From assembly GCA_029204225.1 (NCBI GenBank), contig CM055113.1, forward strand, positions 29,734,805 to 29,798,804: a stretch of 64,000 bases of DNA. Reading direction: 5' to 3'. This document shows, piece by piece, positions 1-12,813 of the stretch. The number at the start of each line of letters is the position of its first letter. Positions within the stretch are counted from its first letter, which is position 1. Under the pieces are notes generated by a model. The model saw only the letters and a list, made by a program, of their open reading frames with translations. It did not search any database and had not been told where the DNA came from. This DNA comes from Diphasiastrum complanatum (taxonomy: Eukaryota; Streptophyta; Lycopodiopsida; Lycopodiales; Lycopodiaceae). The position numbers and the translations under genes were made by a program.

Positions 1-2896
1 TGACAATATTGCTATCAACAAACTTTAGATACATGGAAGGATCATAGTCACTAAGAGTAAATCCTAGTGAGATAAGAAAAGAGTTAAGTCTTGAATACCA
101 TGATCTTGGTGCTTGCTTGAGTCCATAAAGACTTTTGAAGAGCAAGCACACTTTGGACTCATCCTTGATGAATCCTTGAGGTTGTTCCATATAGATCTCC
201 TCCTCAAGATAACCATTTAGAAAAGCATTGGATACATCTAATTGGAACACCTTCTACTTGAAAAAACAAGTAAGAGAAATAAGAATTCTTATTGTCACCA
301 TCTTTGCAACGGGTGCAAAGGTCTCCTCATAATCAAGACCATGGATTTGAGCAAATCCTTTGGCACATAATCTTGCTTTATGCTTGTTGATGGTGCCATC
401 ATGATTGAACTTGATCCGAAATACCCACTTGCAACCAATCACATGCTTGTTGGAAGGAGGATCCACAAGCTCCCAAGTATTGTTGGTGATCAATGCATCA
501 TACTCTTGCTTCATGGCATCATACCACTCCTTGGTATTGAGTGCCTCTTGTACATTCTTTGGCTCTTCATGAGAGACATAAAAAACATAATTAGTGGAAT
601 CAAGATCCACTTGTTTGCCTTTGTCAACATATGAGAGCCTCTTAGGCTCGGATCTATCTCTCATGGATCTTCTTGGTGAAAAAATTTGAGGAGAGTCTTC
701 TTCAAATCTCGACCCCATCACATCATGATTGTCTTCAAAATCAATAATTGATGATGCATCCATAGATTTCTTGATCTCGGCCTCTTCAAATGATGAGTGT
801 TGATCTTCATGAAAGACAACATCTCTACTTTCAATAACTTGAGAAGTAGAGAGTATAAAGACTCTATAGGCCTTCTTGGTGGATGAGTATCCAACCATGA
901 TCCCTTTGCATGCACTAGGATCTTCCTTCTTCCTTGTTTCCAAGGGAATATGGACAAAGCATAAGCATCCAAAAACTCTAAGGTGATCAGCCTTAGGCTT
1001 ATTCAAAAATAAGATTTCATATGGTGACTTTCCTCCAAGAGCTATATGTGGGAGCCTATTGCAAAGATAATTTGCACAATCAATGGCTTCTCCCCAAAAA
1101 TCTTTGGGCAAAGATGCCTCAATTCGCATAGATTTTGCACATTCACATAGAGATCTATTCTTTCTCTTGGCCACTCCATTTTGAGATGGAGAGTAGGCAC
1201 AAGAAAACTCTCTTTTAATGTCTTCAAGCTCACAAAAGTCTTGAAATTTATTGGAGATATATTCACCACCTCCATCACTTCTAAGAGCTTTAATCTTGAA
1301 TGAGAATTGCTTCTCTACATAAGCTTTGAACATAAGGAAATGATCAAACACCATAGATTTTGAAGCAAGACGATATATCCAAGTGAATCTCGTGAAATCA
1401 TCAATGAAAGTAACAAAACAAGTGGCTCCTCCCTTGCTTATAGTTGATGAGAAATGCACATCCGAGTGGATTAACTCCAAAGGATGCTTGCTTTTGAAAG
1501 AAGATCTTGTAAATGGTTTTTTGTGAGATTTAGCAATATCACAAGCCTCACAAGGCTTGATCTTCTTGGAGAATGACTTTGGCATGCCAATAGCTTTGGC
1601 CTCTTTGATCATAGAGGGCATGGATTTGTAGTTGGGATGTCCCAACCTCCTATGCCATAATTCCTCCATAGAGAGCCTGTTCACAAGAGCAACATTACAA
1701 GCATTCACATACTCATTTGGATCTACTATATAGATGCCTCCAAATCTAGATCCTAATGCAAGTATCTCATCATTCTTCTTGATAGTGCAAGTATCAACAA
1801 TGAATTTTACATCAAGGCCATTATCAAGCAATTGGCCAACACTAATAAGATTCTTAGTAAGCTTAGGTACATAAAGAACTTTAGAGAGATAAAGAACTTT
1901 AGAGGATGCAAGCTTCAAGGGAGTGTTTCCTATGCCTTCAACAGGACATTCAAAATCATTTGCAGTGTATATTGATTTCTTCACTCCATCATAAGGTGCA
2001 ATAGAAGAGAAAGAGTCCTTGGAGCTACACGTATGTGAAAAGGCTCCACTATCAATATACCATAGGCCGTCCTTTTTGAAAGGAGTAGATGAGAAACTAG
2101 AGACCATAAGAGATCCCTCTCCATCACTTGCAATAGTGTCTTCCTTCTCATTGGTAATATTGGCTTGCTTGAGTTGATTCTTCTTTTTGAAGCAATTGGT
2201 GGCATGATGACCTTTCTTGCCACAATAAAAGCACTTGATCTTCTTCTTCTTCTTGAGCTTGGATGATGAAGCATTAGAGGAATCATCTTCCTCCTCATCT
2301 TTGTCTTTGGATTTGACTTTGTCCTTGCTTGAGGATTGTTGATGTTGGTTCTTGCTCCTCTCTTTGTGCTTATCCTTGGCAAAAAGAGCTTTGCCATCAT
2401 TATGAGTGAGAGAAAGCTTGTCCATCCTCAAGAGCTTATACTCTTGTCTTCATTCTTCTGAAATTAGCACACTTTGGAGAGCCTCCAAACTTGGTAGCTC
2501 CTCCTTAATGGCATAGGATTGGACAAGATTATCAAATTCACTTCTCAAGCCATTGAGAATGACTTGAACTAGCTCATTTTGATTGATGGAATCACCAATA
2601 CAAGCAAGCTCTCTATGAATATCTTTTACTCTCAAAACATAACTAGATGCACTCTCATCACTCTTTTGGCTACTTTGAAAGATTTGATTCCTAAGAGTGA
2701 GAAGCCTAGAGGTATTCTTAGCCTCATAGATAGTCTTGAGACAATCCCAAGCTTCTTTGGTTGTTGTACAAGTACCTATCTCCCTCAATATCTCATTAGA
2801 GACATTCATCTTAATGTAGTGGAGAGCCATCCTAGCTCTCTTTTTGTATTTTTGAACCTCAGATGATGAACAATAAATGTTGTTACACACTTTCAA
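1..2896 (-). pseudogene. Ty1/copia gag-pol polyprotein, degenerate and cut by window edge
   Basis: Read on the minus strand, this is the polyprotein of a copia retrotransposon. From 2896 down come a UBN2-type gag segment, a CCHC zinc knuckle (CFYCGKKGHHATNC), an aspartic protease site (WYIDSGAFSHTC), the GAG-pre-integrase motif (LWHRRLGHP), the integrase core, and the start of reverse transcriptase (EEDTFAPVAK-type block, here YEETFAPVAKM). RT continues to base 1 as [10 protein letters not shown] and [10 protein letters not shown]-type blocks. The family normally has one open frame. Here the same frame is cut by TGA at 2450-2452, between gag and the knuckle, and by TAG at 254-256 inside RT. 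The integrase motif normally written NGVAERKNR reads NGVAKRKNR, so the catalytic Glu is Lys. The gag N-terminus above 2896 is not recognisable. The element is inactive; RNase H and the 3' LTR lie outside the window. Confidence 0.93.
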
Positions 2897-3586
2897 TAGG
2901 ATCCAATAATTGAGTACTATCTCCTCCTAAGAAAGACCTTACAACAATTTGTGAATTGATTCTCACTAGCTACACAAATCTCTCTAAAACAAGATCTATT
3001 TCACATCAAATGATGGAGTATAGGCATAGTTAGGATCCAACACTCTTAGCACGTGCGAAATACACTAAGAAACCAAATTTGACTCAAATACAATGATATT
3101 CCATGAAACAAAATGGCTAAGATCTCAAAACAGTGCCTAGATCACATATAGATGAGATTGGCAAGCATACAACTGTGATTTTGGATCAACCAAGCAATCT
3201 CTTGACCAAACCAAATGTGTCCACCCAGGTCTAGGTGCCCTACCTAACCCTCTTCAAAAGCTTATAACTTTTGATTGGCTCAACCAAATGGAATGAAACT
3301 GATTGCAACAGAAACTAGACAAAAATAGCTTCAAAACAAGCTATCAAGCAAAATAAATAGATCAAACATGAGAGAGAACTTCCAAACTGAAATTGGATGT
3401 TCCTCACACGTGTCTGAGCACCTGATTCCGTACAGTACCAGGTCAGACCCAATCAATGTCCTTTTGATCTCTTTTGATCCAAGATTGAACAAGATAGCTA
3501 GGAAAATGGGCCTTTACAATTTCTAGCTCAAGATTGATGAAAATTTTTCACTTAGATGGATCAAAATGCATGGTAACCTTAGGTAG

Positions 3587-3598
3587 GCTCTGATACCA
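3587..3598 (-). other. Primer binding site of copia element (initiator Met tRNA type)
   Basis: The minus strand reads TGGTATCAGAGC, the standard plant primer site complementary to the 3' end of initiator methionine tRNA. It directly abuts the LTR that starts at 3599 and fixes the orientation of the copia element at the left edge. Bases 2897-3586 between this site and the gag remnant are leader plus lost gag N-terminus; I see no intact reading frame there. Confidence 0.9.
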
Positions 3599-3960
3599 TG
3601 TTGATTTTCACACGTGTGGACTGTCCACTACATGTACACAAAAACACACTCAATGTAGAGTAGTCGATAGGATATTACTTTTATTGATGAATTTTTGCTA
3701 GCTTCATTTATGTACAAGAGATTCATTAGTCCAAGCTAGAAATGAGCTTGAGGTTTGAAAGATCATTGATGCTTCAGTCTTGATTATACGCTGCACTTTG
3801 GTGGATGCAAATTGCAATCACAACTCTAGTCAAAGTAGACCAATTCATAAGGAACACAAGCTCATTTTGAGTTTTCAATCTCATTGTGTGTCAAGAGAAG
3901 CTTGAAAAGCATGAAGTCATTTTAAAATGTACACCATAAGGTTTCTACCAATGGAAATAT
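3599..3960 (-). repeat. 5' LTR of left-edge copia element (right end unresolved)
   Basis: The LTR begins on the plus strand as TGTTGATTTTCACACG directly after the primer site, so on the element strand it ends in CA as expected. A polyadenylation-like AATAAA lies on the minus strand near 3672-3690. The distal end cannot be placed because the partner LTR is outside the window; the end given is only a conservative estimate, and the LTR may run on into the GGATGCA repeat. Confidence 0.6.
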
Positions 3961-4079
3961 TCGTTACAAATGAGATTAATTCTACAATGTACAATGGCAT
4001 TGTACAAAGGTCTGTCAGATCGGAGCAGAGCTTGTTGAATAAAAAACTAGTGATAGTGTCAAATGAAAGAGTGTAAGGA

Positions 4080-4500
4080 CAGTGTCGGATGCAACTACCT
4101 CGAATGGAATTTGTATGAAATGGTCGTTGGATGCATGTCGGACAGAATGTCATCGGATGCAATCATTGGACAGAATATCTTGGATGGGAATTAGTGCAAA
4201 AGCACTATTGGATGCAACAGTATCAACTGCAATCTTTGGATGTAATAGTAGCGGATGGAAATTGTGAAATGTAGCTCTGACGGATGCAACATCGGATGGA
4301 ACTCTGGCGGATGCAACTCGAAATTTTTTTTTTAAGGTCGTCGGATGCACGTCAGAAAGGAGGTCATTGGACACAAAAAAAATTTTAAAGTCGTCGGATG
4401 CACGTCGGACAGGAGGTCGTTGGACACAATTTTTAGCTTGTTGGTGGGTGCACGTCGGATGGGATTTAAGCGGCGGGTGCAAGCGGTGGTTCAAGCAGGG
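4080..4500. repeat. Degenerate GGATGCA-rich repeat tract
   Basis: About a dozen copies of CGGATGCAAC or TTGGATG variants are spaced irregularly, 15-50 bp apart. The right part holds two tandem units with a 53-bp period, starting at 4337 and 4390, each running GTCGTCGGATGCACGTC, then AGGAGGTC, then TTGGACACAA. Some flanking bases are shared between units. It lies just outside the copia LTR and could be LTR U3 or a local satellite. No coding capacity is convincing. Bases 4501-5178 hold nothing I recognise. Confidence 0.7.
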
Positions 4501-5178
4501 TTTCAACCAACAGGTCCTCCTCCCCTGAAAAAAAATGCAAGAGAGGTAGAGGGCGGTGGGGCGGTGGGTTTTTAGAATCGTGCGTGGTTGGGTGTGGATC
4601 AAATGATGTTTGCAGATGCAATGCGTGTTGGTAGAAAATCAATGAATGCAAAAACACGTCAGGCAAACAAAAACTCTGAGAATCGAAAAATAAACTAATT
4701 GAAACGAATTCTTAATCAAGATGGAAAAAGATTATCAGGAGCGGCGATGCCAATGTTTGTTAATCTTGTCCCTACGGTCTCTAATGTAGCAGATTCACAA
4801 CCGACAGGGTCTGCTCCTCTTCTCACTCTACCGGTTGTAGTGCAATGATGGTGCAATGGTGATGTACCCCACTTGTCAGTTGGCACATCAATGACCTAAT
4901 CTGGATCCTACTCATATTGGATGTTCAACTTCAATCTGGATCTATCAAAATTTGAATTCCTACATTCTACAGTCTATTTCAGTTCTTTCTTTAATGCTTA
5001 CAAATTGTAGATTATTATTGATCTAATCTAAGCAGTACAGGGAATGAGATTGAAACTTGATCCTATTGAAATCAACAAAATCAATAACACAGCAGCTACA
5101 CAGAAACAATGTGAATCCTACAAAGTGCTTTTGCTACGACTGTCACTCAACACTTGTAACAAAAACTCCTCAAGGAGT

Positions 5179-5336
5179 TGTAGTGGGTTTCTTTCCTTGC
5201 CTAACTTGAATCCAAGATCTAGTCAATCTAGCATCAAAGAGATGGAGTTAGTTTTCACGCGGAGGTTCGTTCCCATGAGAGCGATAGTATAATTCAGATT
5301 TCAACATGAATGGAGGATCTAACAATAACATCCTCA
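5179..5336 (-). repeat. Truncated LTR fragment of the A/B gypsy family
   Basis: About 155 bp beginning TGTAGTGGGTTTC closely matches the first part (plus-strand reading) of the two LTRs of element B at 22974 and 33649, including the stretch GGTTCGTTCCCATGAGAGC. The rest of the LTR and any primer site are absent, so this is a fragment. It shows that the family has more copies than the nested pair. Confidence 0.85.
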
Positions 5337-6774
5337 CTTTTGATACTTCAATCTCAATCACGAAGAGCTATACTAAACTGAATTTATGTACACTATATTT
5401 TGCCATGGGCTAACAAGATCGAAGGGAAGGAAAAGTTTGAGAATGGAATAAAGAACGAGAGAGCTTGGAGCTATGGTTGGAAAAGGGGTAGCAAGAAAAA
5501 AGTGTCCCTAGAGAAGATCCAAAAAGTACTAGATTAAGTGACTTTCAATAACCAAGGTAGAATGCCCACATTGATTGACAGTAGGCTCAAGACTGATATC
5601 GTAGCCAAGTTTGCCTTTCGATCCTCCATTACCATTGTGAAAGTCTCATGTTATGTAAGCTAAGCCTCCCAGTGACTAGTGTATCAACAGCCTCTTTCAT
5701 TCAAGATACCTTGTTCTCCAGCATAGTTTCAGTTTTGCTTACTGGACATGCCTTGCGTATTGAATGCTCAATTCTAGCTTTTTTATGTGATAAAATCAAC
5801 AGTGTTTTTAATGTTGAAATCTTTACGTAAGCAGATCACAATGTATGGGATCAGGGTTGTTTTACAAACAAAGGTTTTCTCTACAAGTTTTATTCTGAGA
5901 TCAACATCCATTAAGTCCTATCCAAAAATTTTACCTTCAAAATAAATCGTAATAATTTGTAACTACACATTTATGGCCCATAAAATAATGTCATTGATGC
6001 CAGAAAATTTTGCCGGTTCATTAGAACAGCTTATTGTATAGAATGCAGAAATTTATCAACACGTATCTTACATTTATTAGTCAAGAAAAAAACATTTGAT
6101 CAACTTTTTATGTAAGGAATGGTCTTTCTAGTACTGAGTCGTGGTAAGGACAGGAATCTGTTCGTGTCACTTGAAAGGTGACAGTCCTCACCATCAACAA
6201 AGATATTGAGAACACCGTTCCAGTATATACATTGATTGATGGTTCTCATCATTTTCTAGTTGATGGCCACTAAGCCACTAACCTTCTATTTTGGATTTTT
6301 GGCTTTTCCTTCTCTGGCTGAATGGAAGGGTATAATTCATCATTCAAGTTTTACAAGCATGCTCTAGATCTCTTATTCTATCATATCTTGGCAGTTTCTC
6401 TAATTGCACAACTCGATTTGGAACCTGCTGCCATTATGAAGGATTTCACTTTAAGCACTCAATATACAACATATGCAACACCTTGCAATCCTTGTTTTCA
6501 GCATATCCTTTTCACAAATGTAAAAAGAGTGATATCTTCTATGTGCAAGCACAAAGAATCAAGATGAAGAACTTCAACTGTCACCCTTTTTCTTACTCAA
6601 TTATATGATACTTGGATGAAAATAAGTTAGGCAGAATAAAAGGATTGCTTTTCCACTTTTCTGTGCTCCTGGAAAAAGGCAGGGTGCATACATACCACAC
6701 CAATCTGGCCAAGAATTACAGTCTGGAGACTACCTTCAAATTTTGTATGTTAAGTAGCAGAAATTACTTGTCAG
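5337..6774. other. Non-coding spacer downstream of the IQD gene
   Basis: AT-rich sequence with only short, unrelated reading frames. The part nearest 6774 is the likely 3' UTR and terminator of the minus-strand IQD gene, but I could not pick a definite polyadenylation signal. No transposon domain or RNA gene was recognised. Confidence 0.5.
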
Positions 6775-9700
6775 CTAAAACCTAAACGGTCTTCGGTAAT
6801 CTGCACTCACTGACCAAGCTGAATGTGCTTCATTGAGAGAGTTGGAGGACCTGTCCAAGGCCACAGAGGCGGCATATGTATTGTTCCGTGTTCGAAGTTG
6901 TGAGACGGATCTCCTAGATTGTGAAGCCCCTGAGCAGGATATGTTATCTGCCCAAGGCAATGAATATCTTTTCTTTGGTACTACAGGTGAGTGCTTTTCG
7001 AACACGACAGGCCTTTGCCTGGGAGCACTTTGAGAGCGCACCTTGGCTTTTGTAGATTTGGTTGGTGTCATATAGTTAGGGAACTGTGCATATCCACGCA
7101 GAAAATTTTCTTTCTGATCAATATCACCAACCGCAACCATCCGCTTCGTAGGTAATTGTGGACCGGATGAGTTAAATGCAGGGCTGCTGTTAGTGGAAGA
7201 CAAAGTACATTCTTCCTGCTTCAAACTAAGTTGCTCCTTCAATGAATAAAGCCCACTCTCTTGCACTCCCATTGGCAGCCCAGACCTGCTAGATCTCCCA
7301 CTCATTGAAGGTGTACTTGGGTGGGATGTTAATGCTGGTGCTGAAACGGGTTGCTTTCCTGACAATCCAGATCTTGGCGATGGGTCTGCCTGTCTGAAAG
7401 ATTCTGCTGGCGGGCTAGGCCATGTATATATTCCTGTTGAGGTACTGCTTGATGTGTTGGGTGCGATTGAGAAGGATTCTGGTGTATATCCCAACTTGGT
7501 CTTGTTTCGCAGGCCTTGTTTGTTATGATCAACCTCAAGAACTTTTGTGCTCCCCTCGGAGCTTTTTTCCACAGCACCACTTCCATACCCCCCTTTTAAG
7601 TTGTCAGCAGAAGGGCTTTCCCAGGGGCGGGCCGCCATCCACCGCTCCAACCAACTCCACTCCCAATGAGGACTGTCGGACTCCATGGCAGAAGAATCTT
7701 CTCTCACAATTTTCTGAGATTCACGCAATTGTTTGCATAAATTTAATCTAAACATGTGAGATAACAAACAGGAAAAATGCCTTGCACGTAGTCAGCAAAT
7801 TTACCTGTTGTGACATGGCATAAGCCAAAGCTCTGTCACGTTTCTTTGCTGCTTCTTGTCTTTTTTCAACCTTAGCCTGCAGATCTTCAACCGTGCCAGA
7901 GCTTGCATTCCAACCATCCTGACAATCACGGTGGAAGAAAAGTCTTAAGGAGCTCGTCCAATGATCAATCCCAGATTAAGCCTCAGATTTGCGACTAGGG
8001 CAAGCATTGATAAGTCTCACCTCTCCCAAGTTTTTCTAGAGAAGTCTATAGTCTATTACTACTTGCTTTTGAAAAGGGCAATCAAAGACAGAATATGTGC
8101 ACACTGCATTTGCAACTTGGATCCAGCGAATGATGGTAACAAGCAAGACCTTTATATACCTCAACAAAACAGCAACCTTCACCATAATAAACCAAATTCC
8201 AATATCAGTTCAGAAAAAAGTAAGATTCACCATAGACTTCCTTGGGCGAGCTTGTTGACGTCTGCGCCTTTGAGACAGTTGCCGCTGCACAGCCTGGCCT
8301 TCCTCTGACATCCTAACGCGACGTGCACGAACACGGGCTTGCACTCTTATAAGTGCTTGCATGCATCTGAGAGTCATGGCAGCCTGTTTTCTAACTCGAT
8401 GTCCACGGAACAAAGCTTGCAGTCGGACCAAACCTTTGAGTGCTCGTAGCGCCCTTCTAGCCTGAGAAAGCAAGATTTGCCAGGATTTTCAGAAATACCT
8501 TCACTAGTCAGTCTAATAAGAGACGTTTCTAGGAATTTCTACGTTTGATTTATCCTATGCATGACAAAATAAATATTGGGATAATCCATGTGACTCTACT
8601 TCATGTGGTTAAGCATGCCTACGTGAGCCAGTTACCAAAGGCAGAAGCATTTTCAGAAATATAATTTTTTAACTTAACATACACAATTTACCAATGCTCT
8701 TACGCATGTGGTAGAACAAACCAACGAAATAATCTGCAAAGAATTGGAAATGTCAAACTTTACAGATTATACCCACCATGCAGCAAACATTGTCATTACG
8801 AATTTCAACAATCGGTGTTTATGATCTCATACATAGTTTCCGCGAATCGCAGTTCGAACCTCCAATTGCTGTTCGAAACGAATGAATCATTTGGAGCCCG
8901 TTTGAACCGGGAAAAAGAAAAAAATACCCAATTCACTGTTGCTTACCAGTTACCATCATCTTTAGCTTTGTTTAATTGTAAACTTCTTACTTTCAAAGGA
9001 AAAAAGACAGAAAACAATCAGTTAACATTGTCAGGTGAAAGATTAAAATTGAAAACCAGGACAGACCTGGAGTTTAAGTTTCCAATACATTCTTTTTGAG
9101 ATTCTATTGAAATGCAAGGGTTTGGCATTTTAGGTCTGTGATCCTTAGCATACAAAGTTTCAGAAGTCTGAGGATCCAAGGCGACAAGAGACCTGTTTGC
9201 AAAGTGAAAGTCAACAAGCTTCAAGGTAAAGCAACATCATCCTCCAAAAGTATTCACTTTAACAAAAAGGACTGATTTGCCAAGTAAGATTCACAATGAA
9301 GCCAGATTTAGATTTTCTTCTATTCAATACTGAAATTATAATAGTTTATTTCACTTTGTTTTAAGGTTCTTCTGAGCCTTGACACAACTGAATGATTTAA
9401 GATTCTGCAAGAACTTTAAACTAAACAAAAGACCGTGAATTTTCAGATGACCAGCATGGTGAGAGCTTCTTTGCTTCTTTAGGGACAGATGAAAGAAATC
9501 ACTAGTTGGTCATGATCAAATAAGAATTTGATTGAGAAAGTTTATGAGCTAGTTCAGTACTTTAGTATGAACTCACTGGAAGAAGTTTGATAGATGGTTT
9601 TAGCACTTCACAGGACAAGACACACTTCAGCATTATACGCTTCCTTTCATGTCCATCAGAACCATCAGCAAGACATTATCAAATCAGGAGTCAGATTAAC

Positions 9701-11670
9701 AGCACCTCAGTTCAGAAATTGAAAGATACACAGTTGCCAAAGAAGCTACTGTGGACCGTAAGCCAGAACCTGTACACATTCTAAAGAAAGTTTCTAGAAG
9801 GATCTTGTGAGACTTGTGAAGAATAGCCACACTTGAAATAGCACCACAAGGGAATATCACTGCACGCTCTCCTGGCTGGAGGATCTCTCTGGTCAATTGT
9901 GTTAATAGAATGTAGTAGTGTTAGCTCTTTGGGATTATGTTATATCAAAGCAGCGACGACCTTCCGTTATGCTCTTGGAAGTATTGCGGATGCCGTTAGA
10001 TACCTGTGTTGAACACTAAGAAGCTGATAGATGAGGCTTCATTTTGGTATAGCATGAAGCTTGTTAAGAAGTCAAAGAACACTGACCATTTTGTATGCTG
10101 CGGCATTGTCAATAAATAGTAATCAGCTTATATCTAGTTACTACATGTGTATCAATAAGCTCAGCTGACCTCGCATCCATTGGAAAGTCTACTCTGATGT
10201 TAAAGGATGACTGCTTGTTTCAGGCATGCTCTTGTCTGCAAGATAGCCACAGGGAACCCACAATAGAGCTACACAGTATTCTCCAGTACTAGCACGAAGA
10301 TCAAATCTTTGCACTAGCAACCATTGACGTACGTTCAAGAGAGATTTGTTCAGCTACTTTTTTATGACAAATGGCCAATGCATGGCCCAGGATGCAGAGA
10401 ATACTTAGAGCAGGCACTTATTCACTTGTCACTTCCGCGACTCTGAAAAACGTTTCACAAACGGAGAAAATGTATATCTCCGCGACATAATCGAGTAAAA
10501 AGTGGACACTGTTAAAATTTAAGATAGGTTGGCGTACTCCCTGGTCCTCTCAACTGTTTGATCCTGCAGAATTTATTACTCATAAGTGACAAAAAGTGAG
10601 CTAAGGGCTTTTCTACGGAAGACTTAAGCAATGATCTAAAACTTTACGCTGTGTTGTATTTGCAAGTATTCCACTGCAATACAAGTCGTTGACCAAGGCA
10701 TATATCTACAAAACCATGAACGAACTGTCCCTCAAGTTCTGCTTTTTGTTTAAGAAACCATAAGAAAATAGGAAAACTATCCCTCTTCAGTAAAAGTCAA
10801 CATAAACTCTCACATAATGTGATTGAAGACGGACTACAAGGTAAGGAAGAGACAACGGAAACTGAAACTTTACCAAGTAACCTCGAAATGCTGTTTGAAT
10901 CTTGATGACAGCCCACTCGTCTCTGCAAGTTGTTCCGTGGAACGAGAAACCATTGCCTGTAAGACGAGCAACGGCGGCAGCAGCATTAGCAGCCGCAAGG
11001 GCAGCTTCTGCGGCGGCAGCTGAGGCAGCTGCTACTGCCATGGCGTGCTTGCTATGTTCGTGTTCCATATCCATGCTTCCAAACCTGTGAGAACGACTTG
11101 GTCCAGGTCCTGTCGGCGTAGCCGTGTAAGAGTTTACCGAAGGAGATGACCTTCCTGCTCCAAAGCTCCATCTTCGCTTTTCCTTCGGAGCACGCTTCTA
11201 GATTTTCAATGTAGAACGCGATGTATCAGATTAAAAGTTATTTGAAACACCTTTATTCATATACATGAAACGCCTGAAGCAAAGAAGGCAGCAAAAGTTA
11301 TTTCCAGTCAGAGTTACAATATAGAGAAAAGTCACAGAACCTTGGACAACTTTCCTCAGACAGGATGCAGAGAAACCATTGAGAGTTAGGCTAAAGGCAT
11401 ATGCTTTCCACTTCTAATAGGAAGCTGTTAAAATTCGTTGATCTAGTCAGCTTTCCACTGTCATGCAGAATGAGCTAACAAGCGGTTGCCGGGTGAATGG
11501 ACAAAACTAAAAGAACTGTTTTTCTGTGATTTTAGCAGTCACGGTGGTCTTGCTACAAAAATTACCGCATTGTCTTGGCCTCCGTCATCGGAAGGGCCTT
11601 TATCTTTGGAAGACTTCGAACTTTTTTTTCCACCGAACAAACGCAGAAACCATCTGGTGGACTTTCCCAT
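6775..11670 (-). CDS. IQ67-domain (IQD) calmodulin-binding protein, five exons
   Basis: Exons on the minus strand are 11566-11670, 10874-11197, 8231-8461, 7805-7918 and 6775-7713. All introns are GT-AG and phase 0, giving 570 residues. The protein starts [16 protein letters not shown], as many IQD proteins do. The IQ67 region spans exons 2 and 3, with IQ motifs around [24 protein letters not shown] and [11 protein letters not shown]. The 2.4-kb intron splits the domain after RGYL, the conserved IQD intron position. A DUF4005-like C-terminus includes [20 protein letters not shown]. An Ala-rich stretch precedes IQ67. Family members bind calmodulin, many associate with microtubules or plasma membrane, and they act in cell shape and Ca2+ signalling. 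The reading frame is intact, with no stops or frameshifts, unlike its surroundings. The specific paralogue cannot be assigned. Confidence 0.95.
8462..10873 (-). other. Long intron inside the IQ67 domain
   Basis: This 2412-bp intron separates the exon ending RGYL from the exon starting ARRALRAL. It has a GTAAAG donor (minus strand) and a CTTTCTCAG acceptor. Nothing coding, no transposon domain and no RNA gene was recognised inside it, so its length is not explained by a visible insertion. Confidence 0.85.
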
Positions 11671-12813
11671 GTTTTTGAATCGCAACTGACCAGCAGGCTC
11701 CTTGCAAACGAAACCACACTCGCAAGCTCTGAATTCTCGCTAGGCACCAGGTGCAAAAAATTTCTTCAAGAACATTATGTCTGGGATAAGATCTCGATAA
11801 CAAACTGACTAAAAAATGGATCCTATAAACTTCTGAAAGCTGTTGCTACTGCAATGTCATCTTTCTGGGAGTTCATGTTTCATATGTATCACATATGAAA
11901 CATGAAACATGAACGCTTTCAGATGCATTCACCTATGCAAGCTCCGAACACAAGGATAAAACTTTTATATTGGCGTTGACGTTTTGCTTTTAGAAGAAAC
12001 AGACTAAGCAACACTGCCTCAAATATCCACCTGAAGGTGCAATACCTAGTGTTGCTCCGACCAACATGTGCTACGAACATCGGGTACAAGCATAAATACA
12101 AGACATTTTTCTTCGAAGAACGATCTTTCAGTTCTCGGCTCTCAATCCTCACGGTGACGGTGCAGAGAACCATTCATAAATGAATTCATCTGAGCAAAAC
12201 AGCCGTCCAAGCCTCAAAGGACGACTACACGGTACAGCTCCACCATTCCACTCCATGTCCATTCATCAATAACCGGTCTATAACGAAATTCATGACAAAC
12301 TAACGAACACTATCGGTGATGGAGATGCCTCAGGTCGACGATACAGGATACAGAAGCTCATCAAAAGCCATGATCATCCTGATATTATCGCCCTCCATTG
12401 TGCATTCTGCTCTGTAGTAGAACAATGTACAATGTAGAGATGAAATCCATCGCTGTCTCCCCCTTTCTCTCGCTCTCCGTCTCCCTCTCGCTCCATTGTG
12501 TTCTTTCACGAAGCACAGGGTCGAGACATTCCAGGCTGTCGATCCAGGCCTGTGACTGTAGCGGTCATAAGACGGTCAAACTTAGTCTCCCAATTATACC
12601 CCTACAGTCTATTCGGAGAGACTGGTCTGGTACGAATTTTGGAGGCCCAGAAGAGGGAGGGGGGGGGGGCCCGGCAAGACAAAGCATAAAGTCTCTGCAG
12701 GGGCCCTTACTTACGGCCCGCCAATTCAGAGAAAAGGTATTGAGGGAGAGTCATAATGTTTATTGTGGGGGATTAAGCTTTGTCAAGGAATGGGGGCGGA
12801 ATGCCCTTTAAGC
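11671..12813 (-). promoter_or_regulatory. 5' UTR and promoter region of the IQD gene
   Basis: No coding sequence is evident upstream of the IQD ATG (11670). A GA-rich tract on the gene strand (plus-strand CTCTCTCGC/CTCTCCG, about 12455-12500) is typical of plant 5' UTRs or promoters. A G11 run lies at 12659-12669. No definite TATA box was fixed and the transcription start is unknown. The palindrome at 11872-11906 is listed separately. Confidence 0.45.
11872..11906. repeat. 16-bp perfect inverted repeat upstream of IQD
   Basis: TTCATGTTTCATATGT is followed by a 3-base spacer and then its exact reverse complement. It lies about 200 bp upstream of the IQD start codon. It could be a protein-binding palindrome, a transcript hairpin, or a trace of a small inverted-repeat element. 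Confidence 0.9.

Noticed and set aside
8830-8880. GGTTCGAACTGC-like B-box on the minus strand within the IQD intron
   Set aside because: No A box or cloverleaf at the right distance.
10823-11090. Plus-strand Ala-rich frames opposite the IQD exon 2
   Set aside because: They are antisense shadows of the Ala-rich, GC-rich exon of the IQD gene; the minus-strand reading has intron borders and family motifs.
12398-12811. 137-codon plus-strand frame with Ser/Leu-rich start
   Set aside because: It arises from the CT-rich tract and G-run upstream of IQD, lies opposite the likely promoter, and has no similarity.
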